Shown one piece after another: positions 34,521 through 43,714 of a stretch of 64,000 nt of DNA. Under the pieces are notes generated by a model. It saw nothing but the letters and a program-made list of their open reading frames with translations. It was not told where the DNA came from and searched no databases. The position numbers and the translations under genes were made by a program. This stretch comes from Aeromicrobium fastidiosum. GTDB taxonomy: Bacteria; Actinomycetota; Actinomycetes; Propionibacteriales; Nocardioidaceae. Every line of letters begins with the position of its first letter. Within the stretch, counting starts at the first letter, position 1. Location of the stretch: assembly GCF_017876595.1 (NCBI RefSeq), contig NZ_JAGIOG010000001.1, positions 2,294,001-2,358,000 of the forward strand, in the 5' to 3' direction.

Positions 34521-37500
34521 CGAGCCGCAACCCCTTGACGGTCTGCTCGAAGCCCGCCTCGATCAGCGCCTCGCCCAGGGCCGACGACGCGACCGGCCGC
34601 GCGTCGACCGTCTCGATCGTGAGCCGGCTCATGCGACGGGCACGCACCAGCGACACGAGGGAGCGGGCAGCCGCGGTGAGCCGGGCCGGGTCATCGTCGA
34701 AGACCAGCGCCTTCTTGCCGCCGCGCTCGAGGTAGAGCACGAGGTGGCCGTCGTGCATCACGACGAGCGACCCCGCCTTGCGGGCAGGACGGTGGCGGGT
34801 GCCGGCGTCGTCGACGGGACGCTCGGGCCACGCCAGGGCGGCGCCGTAGGGATTGGCCGGATCGGTCGCGGCGAGTGTCACGGCCGTGGCATCGGTCGGC
34901 CGCTCGTCGTCGAGGACGAAGGCCCGCATGCGGTCGACCGTGGCGGGTGCGCCGAACTGCGCGGCTCCCAATGTCTCGATGTAGTAGCCGCGCAGCACCG
35001 AGCCGCTCTGCTCGAGCTCGCGCAGCACCCGGTAGATCGCGGCGAAGCCGCCGGGCGTCTGCTCGGCCATGACCGATCCGCGGGTCACGACGCCGTAGCG
35101 CCCGACGAGCGACTCGGTGCGGGCGAGCTGCTGGCTCGTGGGGTCGTCGGCGGTCTCGGCGAGCGAGAACCACCGTCCGCCCACGGTCGGCGGGCCCTGC
35201 AGGGCCACGCGCGGCGATCGGACGCGGCGGCCGTGCAGGCGCGCGCGTGGTGCGGGGCGGGTCGTGCGGTGGGCACCGCCGCGTCCGACCAGCGTGCGCA
35301 CGGGCGCGAAGGTGTCGTTGCTGATGTGGCCTGACCACACGAGGCTCCACAGCGCGGCCGCCACCTCGGCCTGGTCGACGCCGGTGCCGACGCCCACGCC
35401 TTCGGGCTGCTGCGCGGTCAACGTGTCGATCAGCTGGCGGAACAGGTAGGCCCCGCCGCCGTCGAGCGCGGCTGCGATCGTGGCGGGCAGCGCATCGGGG
35501 TCGAGCGGCTCGGCGGCCTGCGCTCCGGCGGCCCGCAGCACGAAGTCGGCGGGATGCAGCTGCACCCAGCCGTCGTTGCCGGGCAGCGAGCCGGCACCCG
35601 ACCAGACGACCTCGCCGGCCGACGTCAGCTCGTCGAGCATCGCGGGGGAGTAGTCGCGCACCCTGGCCGGCAGGACGAGCGACTCCCACGCGGACGCGGG
35701 CAGCGCGAGACCCGCGAGCTGGTCGATCGTGGCGAGCACGCCCTCGGCGCCGCGAACGGTGCCGCCGACGCCCTGCCACGCGGGCAGGAAGCGCGCGAAC
35801 GTCAGCGGGTCGACGGGCTCGACCTGCTGGCGGGCCGCGGCCAGCGACCGCGAGCGGAGGCGTCGCAGCACGCCCGGCTCGACCCACTCGCTGCCCGTGG
35901 CCTGCGGGCGGAACTCGCCCTCGGTCAGCCGTCCGTCGCGGGACAGCCGGCGCAGCACCTGGTCGGCGATCGCGACGCCGATGCCGAACCGGGACGCGAC
36001 GTCGGAGCTCGTGAACGGTCCGTGCGTGCGGGTGTGGCGTGACACCAGGTCGAGCAGGGGATCGGCGACGACCTCGAGGTGCGCCTCGGAGATGCCCATC
36101 GGCACCACGACGCCCAGGGCGTCGCGCAGACGCCCGGCGTCCTCGACGACGGCCCAGCGGACGTCGCCGGCCACCGCGACCTCGATGACGCGTCGCGCGG
36201 TCTGGAGTTCGGCCAACCAGGCGGGCGCGGCCTCGGCCAGGTCGGGCTGGACGCGGGCCTGCACCTCGGCGGTGCTCAGCGGCCCGAGCAGCCGCAGGAG
36301 GTCGGCGACTCCCTCGACGTCCTTGGCCCGGCGGTCGTCGGTGAGGCGTTGCAGCTCGAGCTCGAGGTGCTCGAGCACCTCGGGGTCGAGCAGTTCGCGC
36401 AGCTCGGCGCGACCCAGCAGCTCGGCCAGCAGGGTGGGATCGAGCGTCAGGGCGGACGCACGCCGTTCGGCCAACGGCGTGTCGCCCTCGTAGAGGAACG
36501 CCGCGACGTAGCCGAACAGCAGGTTCTGGGCGAACGGCGACGCCCGCTCGGTCGTGACCTCGGCGATCTGCACCTCGCGGGAGGCCAGGCGCCGCGATAG
36601 CGTGGTGAGGGCGGGGAGGTCGTAGACGTCCTGCAGGCACTCGCGCGCGGTCTCGAGCAGGATCGGGAACGACGGGTACTTGCGAGCGACGTCGAGCAGC
36701 TGCGCCGACCTCTGGCGCTGCTGCCACAGGGGAGCGCGGGAGCCGGGATTGCGCCGCGGCAGCAGCAGCGCCCGTGAGGCGCACTCACGGAACCGGGACG
36801 CGAACAGCGCCGATCCGCCGACCTCGGCGGTGACGATCGTGTCGAGCTCGTCGGTGTCGAACACGAACAGCTCGGCACCGGGCGGCTCGACCTCGGTGTC
36901 GGGGATGCGGGCGACGATGCCGTCGTCGCTGGCCACGACCGAGCCGTCCATGCCGTAGCGCTCAATGATGCGCGCCGCGACCGCCAGGGCCCACGGTGCG
37001 TGCACGCGTCGCCCGAACGGCGAGTGCAGCACGACGCGCCAGTCGCCGAGCTCGTCGCGGAACCGCTCGACCAGGAGCGTGCGGTCGGACGGCACCTGAC
37101 CCGTGGCCTCCTTCTGGTCGCGCAGGTAGGCACCGAGGTTGTCGGCCGCGCGACGGTCGAGCCCCAGCGCCGCTGTGCGCTCGGCGAGCGCGTCGGGAGC
37201 CAGCGTGGACGCCTCGCGGACGAACGCGCCGATGGCCTCGCCGAGCTCGTAGGGGCGTCCGATCGCGTCGCCCTTCCAGAACGGGAGCCGTGCGGGCTGC
37301 CCGAAGGCGGGCGTGACGTTGACCCGGTCGTGGGTGATCTCCTGGATGCGCCAGCTCGTGGCACCGAGGGCGAAGACGTCGTTGATGCGCGACTCGTAGA
37401 CCATCTCCTCGTCGAGCTCGCCGACCTTGCGGGAACCGGTCTCCTCCGTGCCGGCAGCCAGGAACACGCCGAACATGCCGCGGTCGGGGATCGTGCCGCC

Positions 37501-39171
37501 GCTCGTGACGGCGAGCCGCTGCGCGCCGGGGCGGCCCGTGATGGTGCCGGCGTCGCGGTCCCACACGATGCGCGGCCGCAGCTCGGCGAACTCGTCGGAC
37601 GGGTAGCGGCCCGACAACAGGTCGAGCGTCGCGTCGAACGCCGATCGTGGCAGCGTCGCGAACGGCGCGCTGCGCCGGACGGTGTCGAACCACTCCTCGA
37701 CGTCGATGCCCTCGAGCGCCGTGGCGGCGACGGTGTGCTGGGCCAGGATGTCGAGCGGGTTGGCGGGGACGTCGAGCCGCTCGATGAGTCCGGACTGCAT
37801 GCGGGACGTCACGACGGCGGAGCCCAGCAGATCGGGCCTCGATGTCGGGTAGGTGACGCCCTGGGAGATCTCGCCGACCTGGTGGCCCGCGCGCCCCACC
37901 CGTTGCAGGCCGCTGGCCACCGAGGGCGGCGACGAGACCTGGATGACGAGGTCGACCGCTCCCATGTCGATGCCCAGCTCGAGGCTCGACGTCGCCACGA
38001 CGCAGCGCAGCCGCCCCGACTTGAGGTCGTCCTCGATGAGCGCGCGCTGCTCCTTGCTGACCGAGCCGTGGTGGGCGCGGGCCAGCACGAGCTCGGGGTC
38101 GTCGGACGACGCCGCGGTCGTCTGGGTGCTGCTGCCCTTCTGCGCGGGCGCGCGGGCCGACGTGCCGCCATCGCCGTCGGGGGAGTCGACATGGCCCAGG
38201 TGCGCCGCGTAGGCCTCGTTGAGGCGGGCCGTCAGGCGCTCGGCGACCCCGCGGGAGTTGACGAAGATGATGGTGGACCGGTGCTTCAGCACGCGGTGCA
38301 TGACGGCCTCTTCGACGTGCGGCCAGATGCTGCCGCGGGGCTGCTCGTCGTCGCCCGGTGCGAGCGACCGGGCTCCGCTGCCCTCGTCGCGGGGCGGTGC
38401 GGGGATCTTGGTCATGTCGTCGACGGGCACCTCGACCTCGAGCGCGAGCCGGGTGGCGGCCGCGGGCGCCACGACCTGCACCCGCGCGGAGCCGGCGAGG
38501 AACCGGGCGACCTCGTCGTGGGGGCGCACCGTCGCGCTGAGCCCGATGCGCCGCGCGGGTGAGTCCAGCAGGCCGTCGAGCCGCTCGAGCGACACCGCGA
38601 GATGAGCGCCGCGCTTGGTGCCGGCGACGGCGTGGATCTCGTCGATGATGACGGTGTCGACGGTGCGCAGGGTCTCGCGGGCGGCCGAGGTGAGCATCAG
38701 GAACAGCGACTCGGGCGTCGTGATGAGGATGTCGGGCGGGCGGGTGATGAGCGCCCGACGGTCGCGCTGCGAGGTGTCGCCCGACCGGACGCCCACCGTG
38801 ACGTCGCGGAAGGAGTCGCCGCGCCTGGCCGCGGCCTGCGTGATGCCCACGAGGGGGGAGCGGAGGTTGCGCTCGACGTCGACCGCCAAGGCCTTGAGTG
38901 GCGAGATGTAGAGCACGCGCGTGCCGGGCGCCGCCTCGTCGGCACCGGAGCCGTCGTCCGCCGTCGTCGGAGCCTCGGCGTGCATCAGGCGGTCGATCGC
39001 CGACAGGAACGCCGCGAGCGTCTTGCCCGATCCCGTGGGGGCGACGACCAGGACGTGCTCGTCGCCGGCGACGCCCTGCCAGGCACCCTCCTGCGCGGGG
39101 GTCGGGCCGTCGAAGGACTCGCTGAACCACGCCCGCGTGGCGGGAGCGAACCGATCGAGCGCCGAGGTCAT
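34513..39171 (-). CDS. lhr: Lhr-family ATP-dependent DNA helicase (long form)
   Basis: A 1552-aa superfamily 2 helicase of the Lhr family, a 3'-5' helicase that unwinds DNA and RNA:DNA duplexes in DNA repair. RecA-like domain 1 has Walker A PTGSGKT (residues 45-51) and DEIH (177-180); domain 2 has the SLELGIDMGAVDLVIQ and QRVGRAGHQ motifs. The winged-helix and Lhr core follow, and the long C-terminal domain ends at the nei overlap. Length matches the mycobacterial long form. The long, highly charged insert near residues 330-360 (DSPDGDGGTSARAP) is probably a disordered loop. Confidence 0.95.
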   Translation of the reverse strand: MTSALDRFAPATRAWFSESFDGPTPAQEGAWQGVAGDEHVLVVAPTGSGKTLAAFLSAIDRLMHAEAPTTADDGSGADEAAPGTRVLYISPLKALAVDVERNLRSPLVGITQAAARRGDSFRDVTVGVRSGDTSQRDRRALITRPPDILITTPESLFLMLTSAARETLRTVDTVIIDEIHAVAGTKRGAHLAVSLERLDGLLDSPARRIGLSATVRPHDEVARFLAGSARVQVVAPAAATRLALEVEVPVDDMTKIPAPPRDEGSGARSLAPGDDEQPRGSIWPHVEEAVMHRVLKHRSTIIFVNSRGVAERLTARLNEAYAAHLGHVDSPDGDGGTSARAPAQKGSSTQTTAASSDDPELVLARAHHGSVSKEQRALIEDDLKSGRLRCVVATSSLELGIDMGAVDLVIQVSSPPSVASGLQRVGRAGHQVGEISQGVTYPTSRPDLLGSAVVTSRMQSGLIERLDVPANPLDILAQHTVAATALEGIDVEEWFDTVRRSAPFATLPRSAFDATLDLLSGRYPSDEFAELRPRIVWDRDAGTITGRPGAQRLAVTSGGTIPDRGMFGVFLAAGTEETGSRKVGELDEEMVYESRINDVFALGATSWRIQEITHDRVNVTPAFGQPARLPFWKGDAIGRPYELGEAIGAFVREASTLAPDALAERTAALGLDRRAADNLGAYLRDQKEATGQVPSDRTLLVERFRDELGDWRVVLHSPFGRRVHAPWALAVAARIIERYGMDGSVVASDDGIVARIPDTEVEPPGAELFVFDTDELDTIVTAEVGGSALFASRFRECASRALLLPRRNPGSRAPLWQQRQRSAQLLDVARKYPSFPILLETARECLQDVYDLPALTTLSRRLASREVQIAEVTTERASPFAQNLLFGYVAAFLYEGDTPLAERRASALTLDPTLLAELLGRAELRELLDPEVLEHLELELQRLTDDRRAKDVEGVADLLRLLGPLSTAEVQARVQPDLAEAAPAWLAELQTARRVIEVAVAGDVRWAVVEDAGRLRDALGVVVPMGISEAHLEVVADPLLDLVSRHTRTHGPFTSSDVASRFGIGVAIADQVLRRLSRDGRLTEGEFRPQATGSEWVEPGVLRRLRSRSLAAARQQVEPVDPLTFARFLPAWQGVGGTVRGAEGVLATIDQLAGLALPASAWESLVLPARVRDYSPAMLDELTSAGEVVWSGAGSLPGNDGWVQLHPADFVLRAAGAQAAEPLDPDALPATIAAALDGGGAYLFRQLIDTLTAQQPEGVGVGTGVDQAEVAAALWSLVWSGHISNDTFAPVRTLVGRGGAHRTTRPAPRARLHGRRVRSPRVALQGPPTVGGRWFSLAETADDPTSQQLARTESLVGRYGVVTRGSVMAEQTPGGFAAIYRVLRELEQSGSVLRGYYIETLGAAQFGAPATVDRMRAFVLDDERPTDATAVTLAATDPANPYGAALAWPERPVDDAGTRHRPARKAGSLVVMHDGHLVLYLERGGKKALVFDDDPARLTAAARSLVSLVRARRMSRLTIETVDARPVASSALGEALIEAGFEQTVKGLRLDA

Positions 39172-39177
39172 GCGTCC

Positions 39178-39183
39178 ATCGTC
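39178..39183 (-). promoter_or_regulatory. Possible -10 hexamer of lhr
   Basis: GACGAT on the minus strand six bases before ATG 39171. It matches NANNNT only, so support is weak. Confidence 0.3.
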
Positions 39184-39286
39184 CCAGCCACCACCGACAT
39201 GTGCTGGAGACCACGGACGGGCACCGGCGGGCGACGGGTACGGTGGACTCTTCGTCGTGCCGATCTAGCCCGGGAGATCCCGCTCC

Positions 39287-39958
39287 GTGACCGACCGCTC
39301 GCTCAAGCGCCTGATGATCGTGGTGGCCGCGTGTCTCGTCGCCGTCGTGGCCGCCGGCTCCGTGCTGGGGTCGGCATCGGTCGCCGCCGATCTCGCGGAT
39401 CGTTCGCGCACGGCTCTGGCGGCGGCCGACCTGGCCGACGTGCAGGTCGACTTCAGGGGTCGCGAGGCGACGCTCGAGGGCGGCAACGACGTGGAGGCGC
39501 GCTTGGCGAGCGAGGTGGTCCGCGCGATGCCCGGCGTCCGGCGCGTCGACACCGTGCGCGACGACCGGCCCGCGGTGCCAGGGGAGGCCCGCTTCGAGCT
39601 CGACCGGGCGGGGGACGACGTGCAGATCAGCGGCACCGTGAGGTCGCCCGACGATGCGGCCGCGCTCAAGGTGGCCGTCGCCACGGTGCTGCGCACGACC
39701 GTCACGGGCGACGTGCGGGTCGACGCTGCGGTCGCCGGTGCGCCGTGGGCCGCGCAGGTGCCGGCAGCGCTCGAGGCGGCGGCGGGCGTCGAGGGGCTCG
39801 CGCTGGAGATCCGCGGCGACGGCACCGTGACGCTGGGCGGGCAGGTCGCCGACGTCGCGACGCGCCGGATCGTCGCGCGGGACGTCGCCGGGGCGCTGCC
39901 CGATCTCGAGCTGGTCGACGTGCTGCGGGTCGTCAGCCCGGCCCGGAAGGGGTCGTGA
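39287..39958 (+). CDS. Membrane-anchored BON-domain protein
   Basis: A 223-aa protein with one N-terminal transmembrane or signal-anchor helix (LMIVVAACLVAVVAAGSVLGSA, residues 9-30) and two BON-like repeats (about 45-95 and 165-215; VQVDFRGREATLEGGND, LALEIRGDGTVTLGGQV). BON domains bind lipid or envelope surfaces. Its stop overlaps the start of an ArfB-like sunset-domain gene, recalling the mycobacterial arfABC order in which ArfA carries BON repeats. The C-terminal OmpA domain of ArfA is missing. GTG 39287 follows CGGGAG. Confidence 0.75.
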   Translation: MTDRSLKRLMIVVAACLVAVVAAGSVLGSASVAADLADRSRTALAAADLADVQVDFRGREATLEGGNDVEARLASEVVRAMPGVRRVDTVRDDRPAVPGEARFELDRAGDDVQISGTVRSPDDAAALKVAVATVLRTTVTGDVRVDAAVAGAPWAAQVPAALEAAAGVEGLALEIRGDGTVTLGGQVADVATRRIVARDVAGALPDLELVDVLRVVSPARKGS

Positions 39959-40425
39959 TGATGTCGGGCTACACGATCGGCGAGATCGCCGTCTGGCTCG
40001 CCGTCGCAGCAGCTCTGGGCTTCGCCCTCGGCTGGATGGCTCGCGAGCTCGTGCTGCGCTCGCGTCCGCGGGATGTCGCCCCCCTGCCGAAGCCGGCTCC
40101 CGCACCGACCCCGCTGTCGGAGCCCGCTGCGCCGGAGCGGGCGTCCGAGCCCGTCGCTCCGACGCCGGAGCCCACCCCCGACCCGGCACCTGACGATGCC
40201 CTCGCGATCGTCCCCGGCCCCCACCCCGGCCCCCACCCCGGGTCGGCGCTGCCGCTGGCCGACGGCTCGGCCCCCTCGGCCGACCACGTCGTCAAGGTCA
40301 GCCGCAGCTCGAAGATCTACCACGCACCGTCGAGCCCCGCCTACGCCCGCACGACCGCGGCGTTCTGGTTCACGAGCGCCGAGGCGGCCGAGGCAGCCGG
40401 CTTCCGCCGGCCCAAGAACGGCTGA
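39958..40425 (+). CDS. ArfB-like membrane protein with sunset domain
   Basis: A 155-aa protein. One transmembrane helix (residues 6-28, IGEIAVWLAVAAALGFALGW) is followed by a Pro/Ala/Glu-rich linker containing PGPHPGPHPG, and a C-terminal domain of about 45 residues (KVSRSSKIYHAPSSPAYART...WFTSAEAAEAAGFR) that fits the sunset domain of actinobacterial ArfB-like proteins. Its ATG overlaps the BON gene stop, so the two probably act together at the membrane. Function unproven. Confidence 0.7.
   Translation: MMSGYTIGEIAVWLAVAAALGFALGWMARELVLRSRPRDVAPLPKPAPAPTPLSEPAAPERASEPVAPTPEPTPDPAPDDALAIVPGPHPGPHPGSALPLADGSAPSADHVVKVSRSSKIYHAPSSPAYARTTAAFWFTSAEAAEAAGFRRPKNG
40212..40241 (+). repeat. 12-bp tandem repeat in the ArfB-like linker
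   Basis: CCCCGGCCCCCA occurs twice (40212-40223, 40224-40235) and starts a third time (40236-40241). It encodes the PGPHPGPHPG part of the linker and could vary in copy number by slippage. Confidence 0.7.
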
Positions 40426-40468
40426 CACCTACGCAGAGTGGCACCGTCGCCGGCGGTGCGCGGTGCGG

Positions 40469-40474
40469 CATGCT
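40469..40474 (+). promoter_or_regulatory. Possible -10 hexamer of the DUF3048 gene
   Basis: CATGCT six bases before ATG 40481; no Shine-Dalgarno is seen. Confidence 0.3.
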
Positions 40475-40480
40475 GTCCGC

Positions 40481-41491
40481 ATGAAGCTGCGCTCGATCGT
40501 GGTGGTGTCCGTCACCGCCCTGGCCCTGTCCTCCTGCTCGTCCTCGTCGTCCGACGACCAGAAGAAGCCGGACGCGCCCGATGCGTCGCCGACGTCGGCG
40601 GCCCCCGCGGTCGAGCTGTCGCCGCTGACGGGCAAGCCGATGACCAAGGGGCGGCCGGCCAACCCGGTGTTCGTCGTCAAGATCGAGAACACGTCCGCGG
40701 GTGCCCCGCAGTACGGCCTCGACAAGGCCGATCTCGTGATGGAGGAGCTCGTAGAGGGCGGACTCACCCGCCTCGCGGCGTTCTTCTACTCGAGCATCCC
40801 GTCGAAGGTGGGGCACGTCCGGTCGCTGCGCACCAGCGACATCGGCATCGCGGGCCCGGTCAAGGGCCAGATCGTGGCGTCGGGCGGTGCCAACGGTGCC
40901 TACAACAAGGTCGAGAACGCCGGCATCAAGGTCTTCTCCGAGGACGCCGGCTCACCCGGGTTCAGCAGCGACCCGGCCAAGTACCGCCCCTACAACCGTC
41001 TGATCAACCTCAAGACGATCGCGAAGGAGGCCAAGCGCAAGACCATCAAGAACACCTACCTGCCCTGGACTCCTGCTGGCGCGGCAGCCCGCACCGCGAC
41101 GGGCAAGCCCGCGACCACCGCGACCGTCCGCTTCTCCAACGCGACGTCGACGAGCTGGAAGCTCGACGGCGCGAAGTGGCAGCGCACCAACGGGCACGCG
41201 GCACCCGGCAAGGACTTCAAGGCCGACAGCATGATCGTCGTCTTCGCGCGGGTGGGCGACGCCGGCTACACCGATCCGGCCGGCAACCCCGTGCCCGAGA
41301 CGGTGTTCGAGGGCAAGGGTGAGGCAATGGTCTTCCACGGCGGACAGGTCGACACCGTGACCTGGAAGAAGCCGAGCCTCGACGAGCCGCTGACGTTCAC
41401 GGCCGACGACGGCTCCGCCTACACGATCGACCCGGGCAAGGTCTTCATCGAGCTGGTGCCCAAGGGCGCCGGCTCGGTCACGCTGGGCTGA
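40481..41491 (+). CDS. DUF3048-domain lipoprotein (YerB-like)
   Basis: A 336-aa predicted lipoprotein. The signal peptide ends in the lipobox LSSC with Cys19, followed by a Ser/Asp-rich linker and the DUF3048 domain (VVKIENTSAGAPQYGLDKADLVMEELVEGGLTRLAAFFYSS, GHVRSLRTSDIGIAG). Family members such as B. subtilis YerB are envelope proteins without a known activity. ATG 40481 is set by the start of the signal peptide. Confidence 0.9.
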   Translation: MKLRSIVVVSVTALALSSCSSSSSDDQKKPDAPDASPTSAAPAVELSPLTGKPMTKGRPANPVFVVKIENTSAGAPQYGLDKADLVMEELVEGGLTRLAAFFYSSIPSKVGHVRSLRTSDIGIAGPVKGQIVASGGANGAYNKVENAGIKVFSEDAGSPGFSSDPAKYRPYNRLINLKTIAKEAKRKTIKNTYLPWTPAGAAARTATGKPATTATVRFSNATSTSWKLDGAKWQRTNGHAAPGKDFKADSMIVVFARVGDAGYTDPAGNPVPETVFEGKGEAMVFHGGQVDTVTWKKPSLDEPLTFTADDGSAYTIDPGKVFIELVPKGAGSVTLG

Positions 41492-41519
41492 TGCCGGGGG
41501 GCCTCAGGCACCGACGTGA

Positions 41520-42182
41520 TCAAGCACCGTGCGCGGGCATCATCCGCAGCCCGGCGAGCAGCGCGCCGATCGAGGCCTGGACGTCCTCGCTCGCGGCATC
41601 GGGGTCCTCGGCGTCGGCCACGTACTCCGACGCCGAGCGGATCGCACCGTAGAACACCGCGGTGAACGCCTCGCCGAGCTGCTCGACGTCGCCGAGATCG
41701 GCCAGCAGGTCGTCGACGGCCCCGCGCACGATGCCGTACGACGCGGCCTTCTCGGCCTCCTGCCAGCGCTCGTGGCCGAGGGCGACGGGGCCCTCCTGCA
41801 TGCAGATGCGTCGGAACTGCGGCTCACGGCAGACCTCGAGGAACTTGTCGAGCCCGATCTGCGCGCGCTCCCACGGGTCCTTGGTCGCCTTGATGGCCTT
41901 CTCGATGTCGGCCGTCGTGCGCTCCTGCACGCGCAGGAAGACGTTCTCGAACAGCGCGAGCTTGCTCGGGAAGTGGTGGTAGAGCGCACCCTTGGTGACC
42001 CGGGCGGCCGCGACGACCTCGTCGAGCGAGGTGCCGGCATAGCCGTGATCGGTGAACAGGGCCGTCGCGCTGTCGAGCAGGGCGCGCTTCGTGCTGGACG
42101 AGTAGTCCTGCCTGCGTGAGGTCTTGGTGGTCTTGCGGGCGGTGCGCAGGACGCTTTTGGTCACGCGTGCTGGGTGGGACAT
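41520..42182 (-). CDS. TetR-family transcriptional regulator
   Basis: A 220-aa TetR regulator with a basic N-terminal extension of about 28 residues before the helix-turn-helix (STKRALLDSATALFTDHGYAGTSLDEVVAAARVTKGALYHHFPSKLALFENVF). ATG 42182 has TAGACT seven bases upstream. It diverges from a 170-aa gene of unknown function, and a 28-bp dyad at 42260-42287 between them is its likely operator. Ligand unknown. Confidence 0.92.
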   Translation of the reverse strand: MSHPARVTKSVLRTARKTTKTSRRQDYSSSTKRALLDSATALFTDHGYAGTSLDEVVAAARVTKGALYHHFPSKLALFENVFLRVQERTTADIEKAIKATKDPWERAQIGLDKFLEVCREPQFRRICMQEGPVALGHERWQEAEKAASYGIVRGAVDDLLADLGDVEQLGEAFTAVFYGAIRSASEYVADAEDPDAASEDVQASIGALLAGLRMMPAHGA

Positions 42183-42189
42183 GCGCCCA

Positions 42190-42195
42190 AGTCTA
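42190..42195 (-). promoter_or_regulatory. -10 hexamer of tetR (leaderless)
   Basis: TAGACT on the minus strand, seven bases before ATG 42182. Confidence 0.55.
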
Positions 42196-42259
42196 CGGTG
42201 ACGCCCATCTCGTGCGCCGAATCACAACCCGGAGGTTTGCCAAGACCCATGGTCGACAA

Positions 42260-42287
42260 CATACTGAGAGTACGTACCGAGAGTATG
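42260..42287. promoter_or_regulatory. 28-bp dyad, likely TetR operator
   Basis: CATACT (42260-42265) and AGTATG (42282-42287) flank the central palindrome GTACGTAC (42270-42277) with four unpaired bases on each side. The three elements share one symmetry axis. The site is 78 bases from the TetR start and 37 from the divergent gene. Confidence 0.65.
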
Positions 42288-42323
42288 GAACTTCGGTCCG
42301 ACGGATCAGAAAGGAGCACCACC

Positions 42324-42836
42324 ATGACCTGGGATGCTTACAACCGTCGCAAGGAAACCCTCCGCGAGATGCTCGCCATCGCCGACCGGCGCCGCGACGT
42401 CACGATCACCGACCTCTTCGAGACCGTCGAGAACGCCCGCGAGGCCTTCCCGACCGACACCGACCTGCTGTTCGAGCTGCAGATGACGTGGTTCCAGCGC
42501 CTCAGCGGCCAGATGGACCGTCTGCTGTCCGACAGCCACGACTCGCCCGAGATGGTGCCCGTCACGGCGTGGGTCAACGCCGCCGCCGACCTCCCGGGCG
42601 CTCGCGCGCTGCTCGACGCGCACCGCGACGAGCCCGCCCTGCGCAAGGCCTTCGCCAAGGAGCTGTCGTACCTGGCGCTCTCAGCCGGTGCTCCCGCGCA
42701 CGGTGCCGCGCTGGCCGCCCACGGTCAGCGCATCCAGGACGCCGCGCGCGACGAGGTGGCTGCCGCACCCGTCGTCGTGCCGGACGACTCGCGTCCCAGC
42801 CTGATGACGCGCCTGCGCAACGCCATCGCGGCCTGA
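42324..42836 (+). CDS. Protein of unknown function divergent from TetR
   Basis: A 170-aa soluble, largely helical protein (MTWDAYNRRKETLREMLAIADRRRDVTITDLFETVENAREAFPTDTDLLFELQMTWFQRLSGQMDRLL). No catalytic motif, signal peptide or membrane helix is visible. ATG 42324 follows AAAGGAG. It is opposite the TetR regulator across the 28-bp dyad, so it is probably the regulator's target. I do not recognise a characterised family. Confidence 0.85.
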   Translation: MTWDAYNRRKETLREMLAIADRRRDVTITDLFETVENAREAFPTDTDLLFELQMTWFQRLSGQMDRLLSDSHDSPEMVPVTAWVNAAADLPGARALLDAHRDEPALRKAFAKELSYLALSAGAPAHGAALAAHGQRIQDAARDEVAAAPVVVPDDSRPSLMTRLRNAIAA

Positions 42837-42866
42837 TAAGCGTCAGCCCACCAGGCCGCGCTCAGG

Positions 42867-43649
42867 TCAGGCGACCCCGCCCTCGGGTCGTCGCGCGGCC
42901 AGGCCGGTGATCTGCTCGCCGATCTCGGCGTCGATCGACTGACGGAACTCACTGCGGAACACGCCCAGCGTCACCTGGCTCGCGATGGGCAGCAGGCCGT
43001 CCACCAGGGCGATGATGTGCTCCCACTGGTCCTCGGGGAACCCCGCGTCGACGAACGGCTGGATGAGCTCGGCGGCGACGTCGCGCACGAAGGTGTCGGT
43101 GATGGCCCTCAGGTGGTGCTGCAGCGTCGGGAACAACCCGATGACGGTCTCGGGCCGAAGTCCCATGGTGACCGCGGCTGCCCCGGCCCGCACCACGGCA
43201 GGCTCGACGAGCCGCACGCGATCGCCCTCGAGCGTCTCGACGAGGCCCACCTCGACGAGCGAGTCGACCAGGGTGGAGTCGCGGGCCACACCGGCCAGCG
43301 CCGCGAGATCGTCGCGCGGCATGATCTCGGCCTCGTCGGCCTCGGGCAGGTCGAGGATCGCCATGAGGTCGAGCGTGTGGGCCGCTGCTCCCTGCGGAGT
43401 GCTCTGGATGGCCTTCTCGATGGCCGCGAGGGTGAACCCGCGCTCGAGCAGCTGGCGGATGAGCTGCAGCCGCTGCAGGTGCTCGCGGTTGTAGTAGCCC
43501 GTGCGGCCCGCGAGGCGTGGTGCCTCGATGAGCCCCCGGCCGGCGTACGCCCGCACGTTGCGCACCGTCATCTGCGCGCGCGCCGCCAGCTCGTCGACGG
43601 TGTACTCCTGAGGAGCGGTCTCCTCGGCGGAGGTCGGTTCGGCGGGCAT
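42867..43649 (-). CDS. MerR-family transcriptional regulator
   Basis: A 260-aa MerR-type regulator: a winged helix-turn-helix (YTVDELAARAQMTVRNVRAYAGRGLIEAPRLAGRTGYYNREHLQRLQLIRQLLERGFTLAAIEKAI) and a long helical C-terminal domain without the cysteines of metal sensors, so a small-molecule ligand is more likely. ATG 43649 is chosen over ATG 43676 because a perfect TATGAT box lies six bases upstream. It diverges from yqgE. Confidence 0.9.
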   Translation of the reverse strand: MPAEPTSAEETAPQEYTVDELAARAQMTVRNVRAYAGRGLIEAPRLAGRTGYYNREHLQRLQLIRQLLERGFTLAAIEKAIQSTPQGAAAHTLDLMAILDLPEADEAEIMPRDDLAALAGVARDSTLVDSLVEVGLVETLEGDRVRLVEPAVVRAGAAAVTMGLRPETVIGLFPTLQHHLRAITDTFVRDVAAELIQPFVDAGFPEDQWEHIIALVDGLLPIASQVTLGVFRSEFRQSIDAEIGEQITGLAARRPEGGVA

Positions 43650-43655
43650 GGTCGA

Positions 43656-43661
43656 ATCATA
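43656..43661 (-). promoter_or_regulatory. -10 hexamer of merR (leaderless)
   Basis: TATGAT on the minus strand, six bases before ATG 43649; the closest match to the -10 consensus among the start-proximal boxes in the window. Confidence 0.6.
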
Positions 43662-43701
43662 GGCCGCGCCCGTCATCCCACCACGCCAAGCACGGCGGGG
43701 G

Positions 43702-43707
43702 CATGAT
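43702..43707 (+). promoter_or_regulatory. Possible -10 hexamer of yqgE
   Basis: CATGAT seven bases before ATG 43715; overlaps the alternative ATG at 43703. Confidence 0.35.
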
Positions 43708-43714
43708 GGACGAC

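Noticed and set aside
36962..40189. A 1075-codon minus-strand frame through lhr and the BON gene.
   Set aside because: It overlaps the Lhr helicase domains in another frame and has Arg/Pro/Ala-rich composition with no motif.
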